Assembly (NCBI GenBank): GCA_910588415.1
Contig: CAJUPK010000099.1
Span: 1-9,511 of the forward strand
DNA from: an uncultured Oscillospiraceae bacterium
Lineage (GTDB): Bacteria > Bacillota > Clostridia > Oscillospirales > Acutalibacteraceae
Length of the DNA: 9,511 nucleotides
Reading direction: 5' to 3'
Position numbers and translations under genes: made by a program. Each line of letters opens with the position of its first letter. Within the stretch, counting starts at the first letter, position 1. Positions 1 to 6,034 of the stretch are shown here, piece after piece. The notes beneath the pieces were generated by a model that made no database searches, was not told where the DNA came from, and saw nothing but the letters and a program-made list of their open reading frames with translations.

Positions 1-70
1 TTTTCGCACTAACCCGCAATTTGTGCAATATTTATTTTTCAAACAAGCCCTAATGTAACTGCAGCTTTGC

Positions 71-118
71 AAAAAAGAGAGGGCGTTTAAGAGGTTAAGA
101 AAAACCTTTTAAACGCCC
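71..118 (-). terminator. Intrinsic terminator of the surface operon
   Basis: Arms at 81-96 and 103-118 pair over 16 bp (GGGCGTTTAAGAGGTT against AACCTTTTAAACGCCC, one G:T wobble) around a 6-nt loop. Read on the minus strand the hairpin is followed by TCTCTTTTTT, a good U-tract, so it fits termination of the operon that ends at 357. On the plus strand the hairpin is followed by TTTGTTTTC, so it may also work weakly in that direction. Confidence 0.8.
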
Positions 119-270
119 TTTGTTTTCATCAAATCAGCTTGGCTTTTTCCTGCCCGGGACTGCCGGTTTGATATGTATTCTAGCAGCTCCAGCAGGCCGC
201 AGGAGATCAGCCAGTCAAATTCACGCTGCAGCTCCCCGCAAGGATACTTTACATAGGGAAACAGGTTCAC
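109..270 (-). CDS. Short ORF, possible gene remnant downstream of the SLH gene
   Basis: Starting at a GTG (270) this frame encodes 53 residues, beginning VNLFPYVKYPCGELQREFDW and ending SQADLMKTKGV. Its stop lies inside the terminator stem. There is no convincing ribosome binding site. The GTG overlaps the stop of another short open frame on the same strand (ending LLEVCNDINGNP, which itself has no start codon), so the 109-356 stretch reads like the tail of an older gene rather than a working one. I do not recognise the family. It could also be chance coding. Confidence 0.2.
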   Translation of the reverse strand: MNLFPYVKYPCGELQREFDWLISCGLLELLEYISNRQSRAGKSQADLMKTKGV

Positions 271-356
271 GGGTTGCCGTTGATATCGTTACAGACCTCC
301 AGCAGGCTCGCTTGTTTTTCTTTAACTTTACGCTATGTAACAGCCTGACCCGGGCA

Positions 357-1946
357 TCAGCCATCGGCCCGATAAAGGAAAGTGACAATTTGCCCACGGG
401 TACAGGATTTGTCAGGACTGAAGGTAGTGGTGCTGGTACCTGCCGTAATATCGTTAGCCACAGCCCAATTTACTGCTTTCTCATAGTAGCTGCCCGATTG
501 AATGTCTGTGAATGAACTCTCCATACCAGGGGCGCTAGGAGAACCTGCTGCCCGCCACAGGAACGTCACAGCTTGGCCGCGGGTACAGGGACTGGCTGGG
601 CCAAACTTATCTTTTCCCATACCAGATGTAATACTGTTCTCAACCGCCCACAGGACTGCTTTATAGTAGTAATCCGTTGGTTTTACGTCAGTGAAAGGTT
701 GGGAGGTTGTTTTGGGTTCAGGCTCGCCGGCATTCCGCCAGAGGAATGTCACAATCTGTCCTCGCGTGCAAGGCGAAGAGGGCGAGAACTGGTTCTTCCC
801 GGTTCCGGTGGTAATACCGTTCTCTACAGCCCACAAAACAGCATCTGCAAAGTAGTCGTCTTCATAAACGTCGTTGAAGTTTCCAACAGTAGGCTTGCTG
901 CTGGAATCACCCACACGCAGCACAGCCGGTTTGCCAGAGTCATGTTTCGTTGCCCACACGATGCCTGTGTTGGAGACACGGGAGAGTGTACGGTAGGTGC
1001 CGAAGGGAATGACTATATTTCCTTTTGCATCAATCAAGCCGAGCTCCCAGTCGTCGTTGCGTACAACCGCATACCCATTGTGGAAATCGCTGCTGAATTC
1101 ATACTGGCAGGGGATGACAAGTTTGCCGGTGACATCCATATAACCGGTTTTGTAGTTCTGCGCGTCATTAGCCATCACTAAGCCTTCCTCGCTAATGCGG
1201 CCATACACATCTACGGTCCCGCCAAGAGAGGCATCCTCCAGCACCACGGTTCCGCTGGTATCAATAATCTGAGGCGTTCCCTCCTCGTCTTTTTGAACGA
1301 TCGCATAATGATTGGAAAATGAACTTATGCTTTGAAATGGCCCGGGAATCACCACATTACCGGCCGTATCAGCATAGTAGACGTCAACCGTCTCCCAGTT
1401 TTCGTCATAAACCTGCACAGGCATACAGCCATTGTTATAAGTACCGTATGAATAGGTATAACCGTCTGCACCAGAACTTGGAAGAGCTGTGGTAGTACCA
1501 TCGTTCAGATTAAGGAGCACTTTCTCCGATTCGTAGTCGGAAGCTGCGATCACATACCCATCGTCGGATATACCTTCCAGGTATTGATACTGGGAATTCG
1601 TGACAATCTCACCCTTATAGTTGATAACGGAAGGCATGCCATCCTCTGAATACATTACCGCATAGCCAGAATTCGAAAATTCGGTGATCCGCGAATACTG
1701 GTCTCCCAATGTCCGGACCTCTCCGTCTGCATATTCCACAAGCTGGTAGACAAAACCAGACACCGCCACCACGGCTACATCGCCATACGCGCTGTCAACA
1801 CCTGCCCACTGCACATCAGGCTCACAGAGCACTGTGTCGGTTCTCTCCGCTGCTGACGCCACCACGCCCATGGGCAGTGAGCTCAGCACCAAAAGAACCA
1901 CCAGGAGCAGGGAAATGCGTTTTTGGCCTAACTTTTTCACTTTCAT
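357..1946 (-). CDS. Secreted WG-repeat protein with three C-terminal SLH domains
   Basis: A 529-residue exported surface protein. Residues 1-35 are a signal peptide: basic MKVKKLGQKR, a hydrophobic LLLVVLLVLSS stretch, and an ASA-A cleavage-like site. Residues about 45-345 are degenerate WG/KWG-type repeats (YMDVTGKLVIPCQYEFSSDF, then LGLIDAKGNIVIPF), expected to form a beta-propeller-like fold of unknown ligand. Three SLH domains start at about residues 357, 418 and 479, exactly 61 residues apart, each ending in CTRGQ-V-TFL-R. In the family, SLH trimers hold proteins to pyruvylated secondary cell-wall polymer; here TRGQ replaces the classical TRAE, a variant I associate with gut clostridia. 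Start at 1946 is supported by AGGAGG at 1956-1961. The ATG overlaps the stop of the upstream polymerase gene, so the two are probably translationally coupled and controlled by the promoter switch further upstream. Confidence 0.9.
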   Translation of the reverse strand: MKVKKLGQKRISLLLVVLLVLSSLPMGVVASAAERTDTVLCEPDVQWAGVDSAYGDVAVVAVSGFVYQLVEYADGEVRTLGDQYSRITEFSNSGYAVMYSEDGMPSVINYKGEIVTNSQYQYLEGISDDGYVIAASDYESEKVLLNLNDGTTTALPSSGADGYTYSYGTYNNGCMPVQVYDENWETVDVYYADTAGNVVIPGPFQSISSFSNHYAIVQKDEEGTPQIIDTSGTVVLEDASLGGTVDVYGRISEEGLVMANDAQNYKTGYMDVTGKLVIPCQYEFSSDFHNGYAVVRNDDWELGLIDAKGNIVIPFGTYRTLSRVSNTGIVWATKHDSGKPAVLRVGDSSSKPTVGNFNDVYEDDYFADAVLWAVENGITTGTGKNQFSPSSPCTRGQIVTFLWRNAGEPEPKTTSQPFTDVKPTDYYYKAVLWAVENSITSGMGKDKFGPASPCTRGQAVTFLWRAAGSPSAPGMESSFTDIQSGSYYEKAVNWAVANDITAGTSTTTFSPDKSCTRGQIVTFLYRADG

Positions 1947-1961
1947 TGACAGGATCCTCCT
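1943..1961 (-). promoter_or_regulatory. ATGA overlap and Shine-Dalgarno coupling the two surface genes
   Basis: On the minus strand the start ATG of the SLH gene (1946-1944) shares four bases with the TGA stop of the upstream gene (1945-1943). A perfect AGGAGG lies at 1956-1961, 9 nt before the ATG and inside the last codons of the upstream gene. This is the usual layout for translational coupling and shows the two genes share one transcript. Confidence 0.85.
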
Positions 1962-3664
1962 AAATTAATATTGATATGCTCTATGTGAACCTGGTCCCCC
2001 TTCAGAGTTCCCAGGATTGTTTTCCCACGGTTTGCTCTGTCCGCAAGCTGGTTGTAGGCGTCCTGCCATCTTGTATTCACCTGCCACTCTTGAAATAGAG
2101 CGGCAGTCTGCTCGAAAAGATTCACCTGATAGATTCGCCTTTCCAGCTCTTCCAGCAGCACTTGGCAAGCCGCGTCCTCTCCCTCGATTTCCCGAACAGC
2201 ATAGGCACGGAGTACAATTTCTTCCAGCCGGAGAGGCTCTTCTCCATCCACTGTATCCAGTATTTTCCGCAAATCCCCCTGGGCATAGAGCCCATGAAGA
2301 TACACGCCGTGCGCCATTGGATTGCTGCCTAACAGGAAGCGCTGCTGTTCATACTGCTCTGTTACAGCTGCCCAGGCCCCGTGCTGCATATGGTAGACCA
2401 GCTGTTTATAGGCAACCTGGCTGCAAAGACATCCCGCGCACAGCAGGCCCATAGCAAAGGGAAGCGCCCGGCTCCTTTTCGTGCTTAGCAGGGGAGCCTC
2501 CTCTGAAAAAAGCAGGGCCATCAGCAGCAGGCCGATAGGGAGAAACTGCATGGTAAAATCCAGCAGGCTGTGCAGAATCAGAAAAGCAGCTGCGGCACGG
2601 CTTCCGCTTTTCCGTTTCCAGGCGAAAAAGACAAATACCCCCGCTGTCGCAACAGCAAAAACGCCTGCGTCCACACCCATTTGGGCAATGCCGCTGTGTA
2701 CGACTGTGCTGGTGTACTGGGCGCTTTGGTAATAGGGATACCACCGCTCCCAGTTTCCAGCGCCAATACCCAATAGGGGATGTTCCGCCATGATTCGCAG
2801 AGCATCCAGAATTTGTACCAGCCTTTCAGCCAGGCTTTGCAGACTGGAGTGGAACCGCTGGCTGAAAAGGAGTATCACGCCCCCGATTCCTCCTGCCAGC
2901 AGGGCGAACCAGTGGAGATACACTCTTTGCGCCATGAGAAAAAGGCGCTCCTGGTAGTATCCCCCTGTATACAGCAGTGCCAACAGACACACCGCCAGCC
3001 AACCGTCCAGGAAAAAGAAGCCCGCCGCAAAACAGGCCGCAGCAACATGAGACAAGACCAGGCCTCTCCAAATTCCCTTTTTTCTGCATTGCCAAATCCG
3101 CGCCAGCTGGACAACGCCATAAAGTCCCAGCGCCCCCATAGAGCGTGTGAGAAACAACGCGGCCAGAATAGGCATGAGGAAACGGGGGTTTCTTTTGCCG
3201 TCTTGGGACAGGAGCGCTGCAGCGGCAAACCAGCTGCCTGCCGCATTGGCATATTGAAAGGAAAATTGCAGACGGTGAGAGCTTACAGCGCCTTCCAGGG
3301 GGAAAACACCGCAAAAAGCCAGAATTGCCGCGCCTGCGAATACTCCGCTGCCCAGCAGAACGGACCGGAGCATGCCGTCCTTTTTTTCTTTGGGCAAGGC
3401 TCGATACACATACAGGAAAATGGCCCAGACTCCTGGCAGACAGGCTTGGGACAAGGATTGTGAGGAGTACCCCCGGACCAATGACGCTGCTAGGAACAGC
3501 CCTGCTAAAAGCCAGATAGTCCCATCACACCAATCCAGTCTTCTGTTCCGGCAAAATAGCGCAAGCAGAGCCAGTACAACAGCCGCACCCAGAAAAACTG
3601 TGGGGAAAAACCCTCCTTGTACCCATACAGAAGCAAGAAGAACAATGGCAAGAATATATTCCAT
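1943..3664 (-). CDS. O-antigen ligase/Wzy-like polysaccharide polymerase, membrane protein
   Basis: 573 residues. Residues 1-415 are very hydrophobic, with roughly 10-12 membrane segments. Residues 281-335 carry the Wzy_C/O-antigen-ligase signature: RLVQILDALRIMAEHPLLGI, then GAGNW, YYQS, and the conserved His of VVHSG (H323) in the large extracellular loop. Residues about 425-570 are soluble, helical and TPR-like. Family members polymerise or transfer lipid-linked glycans on the outer face of the membrane; in a Gram-positive the product would be an exopolysaccharide or secondary cell-wall polymer, but substrate cannot be read from sequence. Start at 3664 is supported by AGGAG at 3671-3675, six bases upstream. 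It is the first gene of a two-gene operon with the SLH protein. Its upstream region runs straight into the invertible promoter segment, so expression is probably phase-variable. Confidence 0.85.
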   Translation of the reverse strand: MEYILAIVLLASVWVQGGFFPTVFLGAAVVLALLALFCRNRRLDWCDGTIWLLAGLFLAASLVRGYSSQSLSQACLPGVWAIFLYVYRALPKEKKDGMLRSVLLGSGVFAGAAILAFCGVFPLEGAVSSHRLQFSFQYANAAGSWFAAAALLSQDGKRNPRFLMPILAALFLTRSMGALGLYGVVQLARIWQCRKKGIWRGLVLSHVAAACFAAGFFFLDGWLAVCLLALLYTGGYYQERLFLMAQRVYLHWFALLAGGIGGVILLFSQRFHSSLQSLAERLVQILDALRIMAEHPLLGIGAGNWERWYPYYQSAQYTSTVVHSGIAQMGVDAGVFAVATAGVFVFFAWKRKSGSRAAAAFLILHSLLDFTMQFLPIGLLLMALLFSEEAPLLSTKRSRALPFAMGLLCAGCLCSQVAYKQLVYHMQHGAWAAVTEQYEQQRFLLGSNPMAHGVYLHGLYAQGDLRKILDTVDGEEPLRLEEIVLRAYAVREIEGEDAACQVLLEELERRIYQVNLFEQTAALFQEWQVNTRWQDAYNQLADRANRGKTILGTLKGDQVHIEHININLGGSCQ

Positions 3665-3708
3665 AGGAGTCTCCTAGCATAGTTTCATTCTTTAAGCTTT
3701 TTCTTCGG

Positions 3709-3739
3709 TCATATCGGTCCAATCAATGCTTGTCTCCTT
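3709..3739 (-). promoter_or_regulatory. Possible leader peptide (5 codons) in the operon 5' leader
   Basis: On the minus strand a good Shine-Dalgarno AAGGAG (3734-3739) sits 7 nt before a TTG that opens a five-codon frame, MIGPI, stopping at 3709-3711. A further frame ending MTEEKA stops at 3692, 28 nt before the polymerase gene start. The Shine-Dalgarno has no better start codon below it, so it either serves a tiny leader peptide or is left over from a lost gene. Confidence 0.25.
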
Positions 3740-3746
3740 CCAACCA

Positions 3747-3772
3747 TTGTCAAAAGGTAGACTTTTTGATAA
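3747..3772 (-). repeat. Invertase crossover site, operon-proximal (left site)
   Basis: A 26-bp imperfect palindrome: half-site TTGTCAAAAGGT (3747-3758), central dinucleotide AG (3759-3760), and an outer half that reads TTATCAAAAAGT on the opposite strand (3772-3761). Near-symmetry extends outward to AACCATT/AATGGTT, 36 bp in all (3742-3777). The reverse complement of its 20-bp core (3750-3769) is identical to the core of the site at 3885-3910, so the two lie in inverted orientation. Two 12-bp half-sites around an asymmetric 2-bp core is the architecture of Hin/Gin-type crossover sites, and the TCAAAA half-site motif matches the hix half-site TTATCAAAAACC as I know it. Confidence 0.85.
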
Positions 3773-3798
3773 TGGTTATATTCCTGTTCCAAAAGCGA

Positions 3799-3810
3799 AA
3801 ACAGCTGTTT
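3799..3810. promoter_or_regulatory. Perfect 12-bp palindrome, possible operator in the switch
   Basis: AAACAGCTGTTT is a perfect dyad centred about 70 bp upstream of the predicted start of the invertible promoter, the usual distance for an activator site. It moves with the promoter when the segment flips, keeping its relative position. No regulator gene for it is visible here. Confidence 0.3.
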
Positions 3811-3839
3811 CTTTATATGAAAAACTTGATATTTAGTTC

Positions 3840-3868
3840 TTGCAAACATAGGGCGAATATGGTAAAAT
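3840..3868 (+). promoter_or_regulatory. Sigma-A promoter inside the invertible segment
   Basis: -35 TTGCAA (3840-3845), exactly 17 bp, then -10 TAAAAT (3863-3868) preceded by TGG, an extended -10. This is close to consensus. In this orientation it fires rightward across the crossover site and into the 3' end of the invertase gene in antisense. After inversion the boxes would occupy about 3812-3817 and 3789-3794 on the minus strand, facing the surface operon. Confidence 0.75.
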
Positions 3869-3884
3869 CAAGAAAAAGGCAAAT

Positions 3885-3910
3885 CTCTCAAAAAGTCTAC
3901 CTTTTGAGAG
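3885..3910 (+). repeat. Invertase crossover site, invertase-proximal (right site)
   Basis: A 26-bp palindrome with half-sites CTCTCAAAAAGT (3885-3896) and, on the other strand, CTCTCAAAAGGT (3910-3899), around the central dinucleotide CT (3897-3898). Its 20-bp core TCAAAAAGTCTACCTTTTGA (3888-3907) is the exact reverse complement of the core of the left site. The outermost 3 bp on each side differ between the two sites. The last codons and the stop of the invertase gene lie within this site. Confidence 0.85.
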
Positions 3911-4523
3911 GGGGATTTTTAACGAATTCACCAGACTGGTATTCGCGCCGCCGCCGGTAAAAGGTAGCGCCGCTCATATTACAGAGGCGAAGAGCTTCTT
4001 GTAAGTCCAGTTCCTTGTGTTCCCACTTTTGCACGATGCTGGCGAAATCCTCCGGCACGGGTTTCTCTGGCCTGCCAAACTGTACTCCCCTGGCCTTCGC
4101 CGCCGCAATTCCCTGCTCCTGGCGCTTTTTGATATTAGCCCGTTCACTCTCCGCCACAAAGGATAGGATTTGCAGCACCAGGTCGGCAATAAAGGTCCCC
4201 ATCAGATCTTTTGCCGTCCTTGTGTCTAAGAGGGGCATATCCATCACGCAAATATCTGCGCCCTTGTCTTTCGTGATGATGCGCCACTGCTCCTGTATCT
4301 CCTTGTAGTTGCGGCCCAGCCGGTCAATGCTGAGTATGTACAGCAGGTCACCTGCCCGCAGCTTTTTCATAAGCCGCTTATACCGCGGCCTCTCAAAGTT
4401 CTTGCCGGACTGCTTGTCCGTAAAGATATTTTGGGCAGCCACACCTTTCGCGTCAAGGGCTATCCTTTGCCTATCCTCGTTCTGGTCGGCACTGGACACT
4501 CGTATGTAGCCATAGACTTCCAT
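3897..4523 (-). CDS. Serine site-specific recombinase, DNA invertase (Hin/Gin-like)
   Basis: 208 residues, a typical length for small serine invertases and resolvases. The catalytic domain begins YGYIRVSSADQN with nucleophile S10 and R8; IDRLGR gives D67, R68 and R71; the long E-helix with SERANIKKRQEQG spans about 110-148. GRP (150-152) leads into a C-terminal helix-turn-helix, about 172-196 (LDLQEALRLCNMSGATFYRR), which should bind the crossover half-sites. The start at 4523 follows GGGAG nine bases upstream. The gene is transcribed toward the inverted sites and its TAG stop (3899-3897) uses the central dinucleotide of the right site; because that dinucleotide is the same in both sites, inversion leaves the protein unchanged. 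Placement beside rather than inside the segment resembles gin/cin. A resolvase role is possible but does not fit the inverted sites. The right-hand promoter may produce antisense RNA against it. Confidence 0.9.
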   Translation of the reverse strand: MEVYGYIRVSSADQNEDRQRIALDAKGVAAQNIFTDKQSGKNFERPRYKRLMKKLRAGDLLYILSIDRLGRNYKEIQEQWRIITKDKGADICVMDMPLLDTRTAKDLMGTFIADLVLQILSFVAESERANIKKRQEQGIAAAKARGVQFGRPEKPVPEDFASIVQKWEHKELDLQEALRLCNMSGATFYRRRREYQSGEFVKNPPLKR

Positions 4524-4627
4524 TATCTTTTACTCCCTTCGTAATCGCCTGCCGCCCCCAGCGCTGCTTGCTCGGCCCGCAGGACTTGGCTTTCCTTGTG
4601 GTTCCTCCGCACTCCGCCTCGCTGAGC

Positions 4628-4646
4628 CGCAGAGTGACCCTCTGCG
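4628..4646. other. Small hairpin upstream of the invertase
   Basis: CGCAGAG (4628-4634) and CTCTGCG (4640-4646) form a perfect 7-bp stem with a 5-nt loop, about 105 bp before the invertase start. It could be part of the invertase leader; no clear promoter for the invertase was found in 4524-4790. Open frames across this stretch have no recognisable domain. Confidence 0.25.
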
Positions 4647-4693
4647 TCCAATTTGTGTTGATGTGCAGCAGCTCCTCTGATATAGTAAACGCC

Positions 4694-4723
4694 CTTAAAA
4701 ATCGGTGCATGCCGATTTTTAAG
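4694..4723 (-). terminator. Perfect 12-bp dyad, terminator-like (possibly operator)
   Basis: CTTAAAAATCGG (4694-4705) and CCGATTTTTAAG (4712-4723) are exact inverted repeats around TGCATG. A short GC stem flanked by A5 and T5 looks like a bidirectional intrinsic terminator. It lies about 42 bp beyond the end of the broken minus-strand gene at 4765 and would insulate the invertase from it. It could instead be an operator for the invertase. Confidence 0.5.
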
Positions 4724-4764
4724 TTGGGCAGCAAAGCTACTTGGTTTAAAAGAGATAGATTTCT

Positions 4765-5056
4765 CTAAGGTTGTATTCTTCTAATGCAGTGGCTTATGGT
4801 CAGGCAGAGCGCCCGCGAAAGGGTGGCGACATCCTCCGGCCTTAATACCAACTGCCGGACCTCGTGGTCCACATACTCCATACAGTAGGAATCCAGCACG
4901 GCCGGATATATTCTGCCGGTCTGGCTGAATGATTCCGTGGTCGAGTTTCTTGACAAGATAGCCCTTTAGGGTTACAATGGAACAGGAAATATCCAACTGG
5001 AAGTGTGTCCTGTCACGCCACAATCTTTCTCCGGGCAGCAGACGGCCAGAGCACAT
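4765..5056 (-). pseudogene. Frameshifted hypothetical gene
   Basis: Two minus-strand frames each look coding over part of the stretch. The upstream part reads FQLDISCSIVTLKGYLVKKL. The downstream part, in another frame, reads YPAVLDSYCMEYVDHEVRQL and continues to ALCLTISHCIRRIQP and a stop at 4765. The switch appears to fall near 4910-4930 (around the codons for QPDRQN/QTGRIY), so I read this as one gene with a frameshift. I do not recognise the family. The apparent start at 5056 is weak, and a run of eight G at 5072-5079 lies just upstream. The dyad at 4694-4723 would be its terminator. Confidence 0.4.
4950..4978 (+). promoter_or_regulatory. Consensus-like promoter upstream of the kinase
   Basis: -35 TTGACA (4950-4955, perfect), 17-bp spacer, -10 TACAAT (4973-4978). 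It would start transcription near 4985, leaving a leader of about 155 nt before the kinase start at 5141. It lies inside the broken minus-strand gene, so chance is possible, but spacing and both boxes are near ideal. Confidence 0.55.
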
Positions 5057-5140
5057 CTATCGAGGAATACTGGGGGGGGCCCCGCTTCCCTATGGCGGCA
5101 GGATAAACATATTGGAACGCAGATCAAGGAGTAATTGGCT

Positions 5141-5998
5141 ATGAGCATGATCCACGATGAACTGAATAAGCTGGGCATTGCCTGCGATAGTTTCTCTGTC
5201 TTGCAGGACAAAGATGGTATCACTGTTGCCAGAATTGCAAGCGGGGAGAAATCCTATGTGCTAAAGTGCTTTCAAAAAGATGAACATAAGCGGGAACTGG
5301 AAAACTATCGGCTTTTAGCTGCCCTGGACATTCCCACAATTCGGGTAATTGCTTCCACAGATTCTGCGCTTCTTTTGGAGGACATGGAATGCAGTTCGAC
5401 CTATCGGCTGGGTATGCAGGAAGATATGTCCGACCCCGATGTGGCCCGCCGAATTGCGGTGTGGTACAAGCTACTCCACAGTCATGGATACGCGTATGTT
5501 TATCAGCAGGGAGAATCCATGTATGACGAGGCAGACTTCTTCACTCTCGAAAATATTGCCTTTATCAAGGAAAAGACTGAAACCCAAAACGCACCGGCAT
5601 GGGCTCTTTTGGAACAGTATTATGCTGCCATCAACAATCAGCTTTGCAGGGCAAGACGGACGCTGACCTACAACGACTTCTATTGTACGAATATGGTTGT
5701 TGCCAAAGATAAATCCTCTGCGCTGCTGTTTGACTACAATCTGCTGGGCAAGGGCTATGCCTATACAGATGTGAGAAATGTGTTATCCTCCCTGTCGGAA
5801 GAAGCGGGGAAAGCGTTTCTTGATGAATACGGCGAGTTTGAGCCGATAGAGAAAGCGTTGGACGATGTGGTGAGCGTGGTTGTCACTCTGTACCGAGCCT
5901 GCCTGCGTGACGAGATTCCTTGGTGGGCGCAGGCGTTACTTAATGAAATGGATACCACCTTTATCGAGAAAATGGAGTATTTACAGAGTATAATTTGA
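5141..5998 (+). CDS. Aminoglycoside phosphotransferase-fold small-molecule kinase
   Basis: 285 residues, usual for the APH/choline-kinase superfamily. Visible landmarks: nucleotide-binding Lys in SYVLKCF (K42); the catalytic-loop equivalent LTYNDFYCTNMVV with D179 and N184, where Y-N-D replaces the usual H-G-D; and the metal-binding Asp of LLFDYN (D198). The family transfers phosphate from ATP to a hydroxyl on an antibiotic or metabolite; the substrate here is unknown and resistance should not be assumed. I chose ATG 5141 because AAGGAG at 5126-5131 lies 9 nt upstream; a TTG at 5135 is too close to it. It has a strong candidate promoter at 4950-4978. It is the best preserved gene in the middle of the window, sits between remnants of a mobile element, and its stop nearly touches the broken parB fragment, so it may be cargo or may have been joined by deletion. 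Confidence 0.8.
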   Translation: MSMIHDELNKLGIACDSFSVLQDKDGITVARIASGEKSYVLKCFQKDEHKRELENYRLLAALDIPTIRVIASTDSALLLEDMECSSTYRLGMQEDMSDPDVARRIAVWYKLLHSHGYAYVYQQGESMYDEADFFTLENIAFIKEKTETQNAPAWALLEQYYAAINNQLCRARRTLTYNDFYCTNMVVAKDKSSALLFDYNLLGKGYAYTDVRNVLSSLSEEAGKAFLDEYGEFEPIEKALDDVVSVVVTLYRACLRDEIPWWAQALLNEMDTTFIEKMEYLQSII

Positions 5999-6000
5999 AG

Positions 6001-6034
6001 TGCATGGACTCGATTTACCGCGCTCCCCTTTCAT
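6001..6034 (-). pseudogene. 5' fragment of a parB-like gene
   Basis: The ATG at 6034-6032 overlaps the parA remnant's TGA as ATGA, the usual parA-parB junction. It encodes MKGERGKSS and then runs into sequence adjoining the kinase 3' end, so only about ten codons survive. Identification rests mainly on position after parA. Confidence 0.4.

Larger units (their letters stand above)
3761..3896. other. Invertible DNA segment (promoter switch, about 136 bp)
   Basis: DNA between the two inverted crossover sites. It has no credible gene but contains a strong rightward promoter and a perfect 12-bp palindrome. Recombination at the two central dinucleotides would flip it, sending position x to 7657 minus x. 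The promoter would then face the polymerase/SLH operon, with a predicted leader of about 118 nt. In the orientation shown I see no good minus-strand promoter in the segment or between it and 3664, so I call this the OFF state. The segment is AT-rich, like other promoter inversion switches. Confidence 0.8.

Noticed and set aside
573..1181. 202-residue plus-strand open frame opposite the SLH/WG gene
   Set aside because: Antisense of a well-supported gene with signal peptide and SLH domains; no start signals.
2017..3463. Several open frames on both strands within the polymerase gene
   Set aside because: They overlap a full-length gene with clear membrane segments, motif and ribosome binding site; their compositions are typical of shadow frames.
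3747..3910. Inverted repeats taken as ends of a small transposable element
   Set aside because: Each repeat is itself a dyad of two 12-bp half-sites with a 2-bp core, and an invertase abuts them. No flanking target duplication is visible.
3730..3960. Plus-strand 76-residue open frame spanning both crossover sites
   Set aside because: No ribosome binding site, no recognisable domain; it is antisense to the invertase end and would be disrupted by inversion.
4471..4734. 87-residue minus-strand open frame overlapping the invertase start
   Set aside because: Runs out of frame into the invertase, has no recognisable domain, and crosses hairpins that look regulatory.
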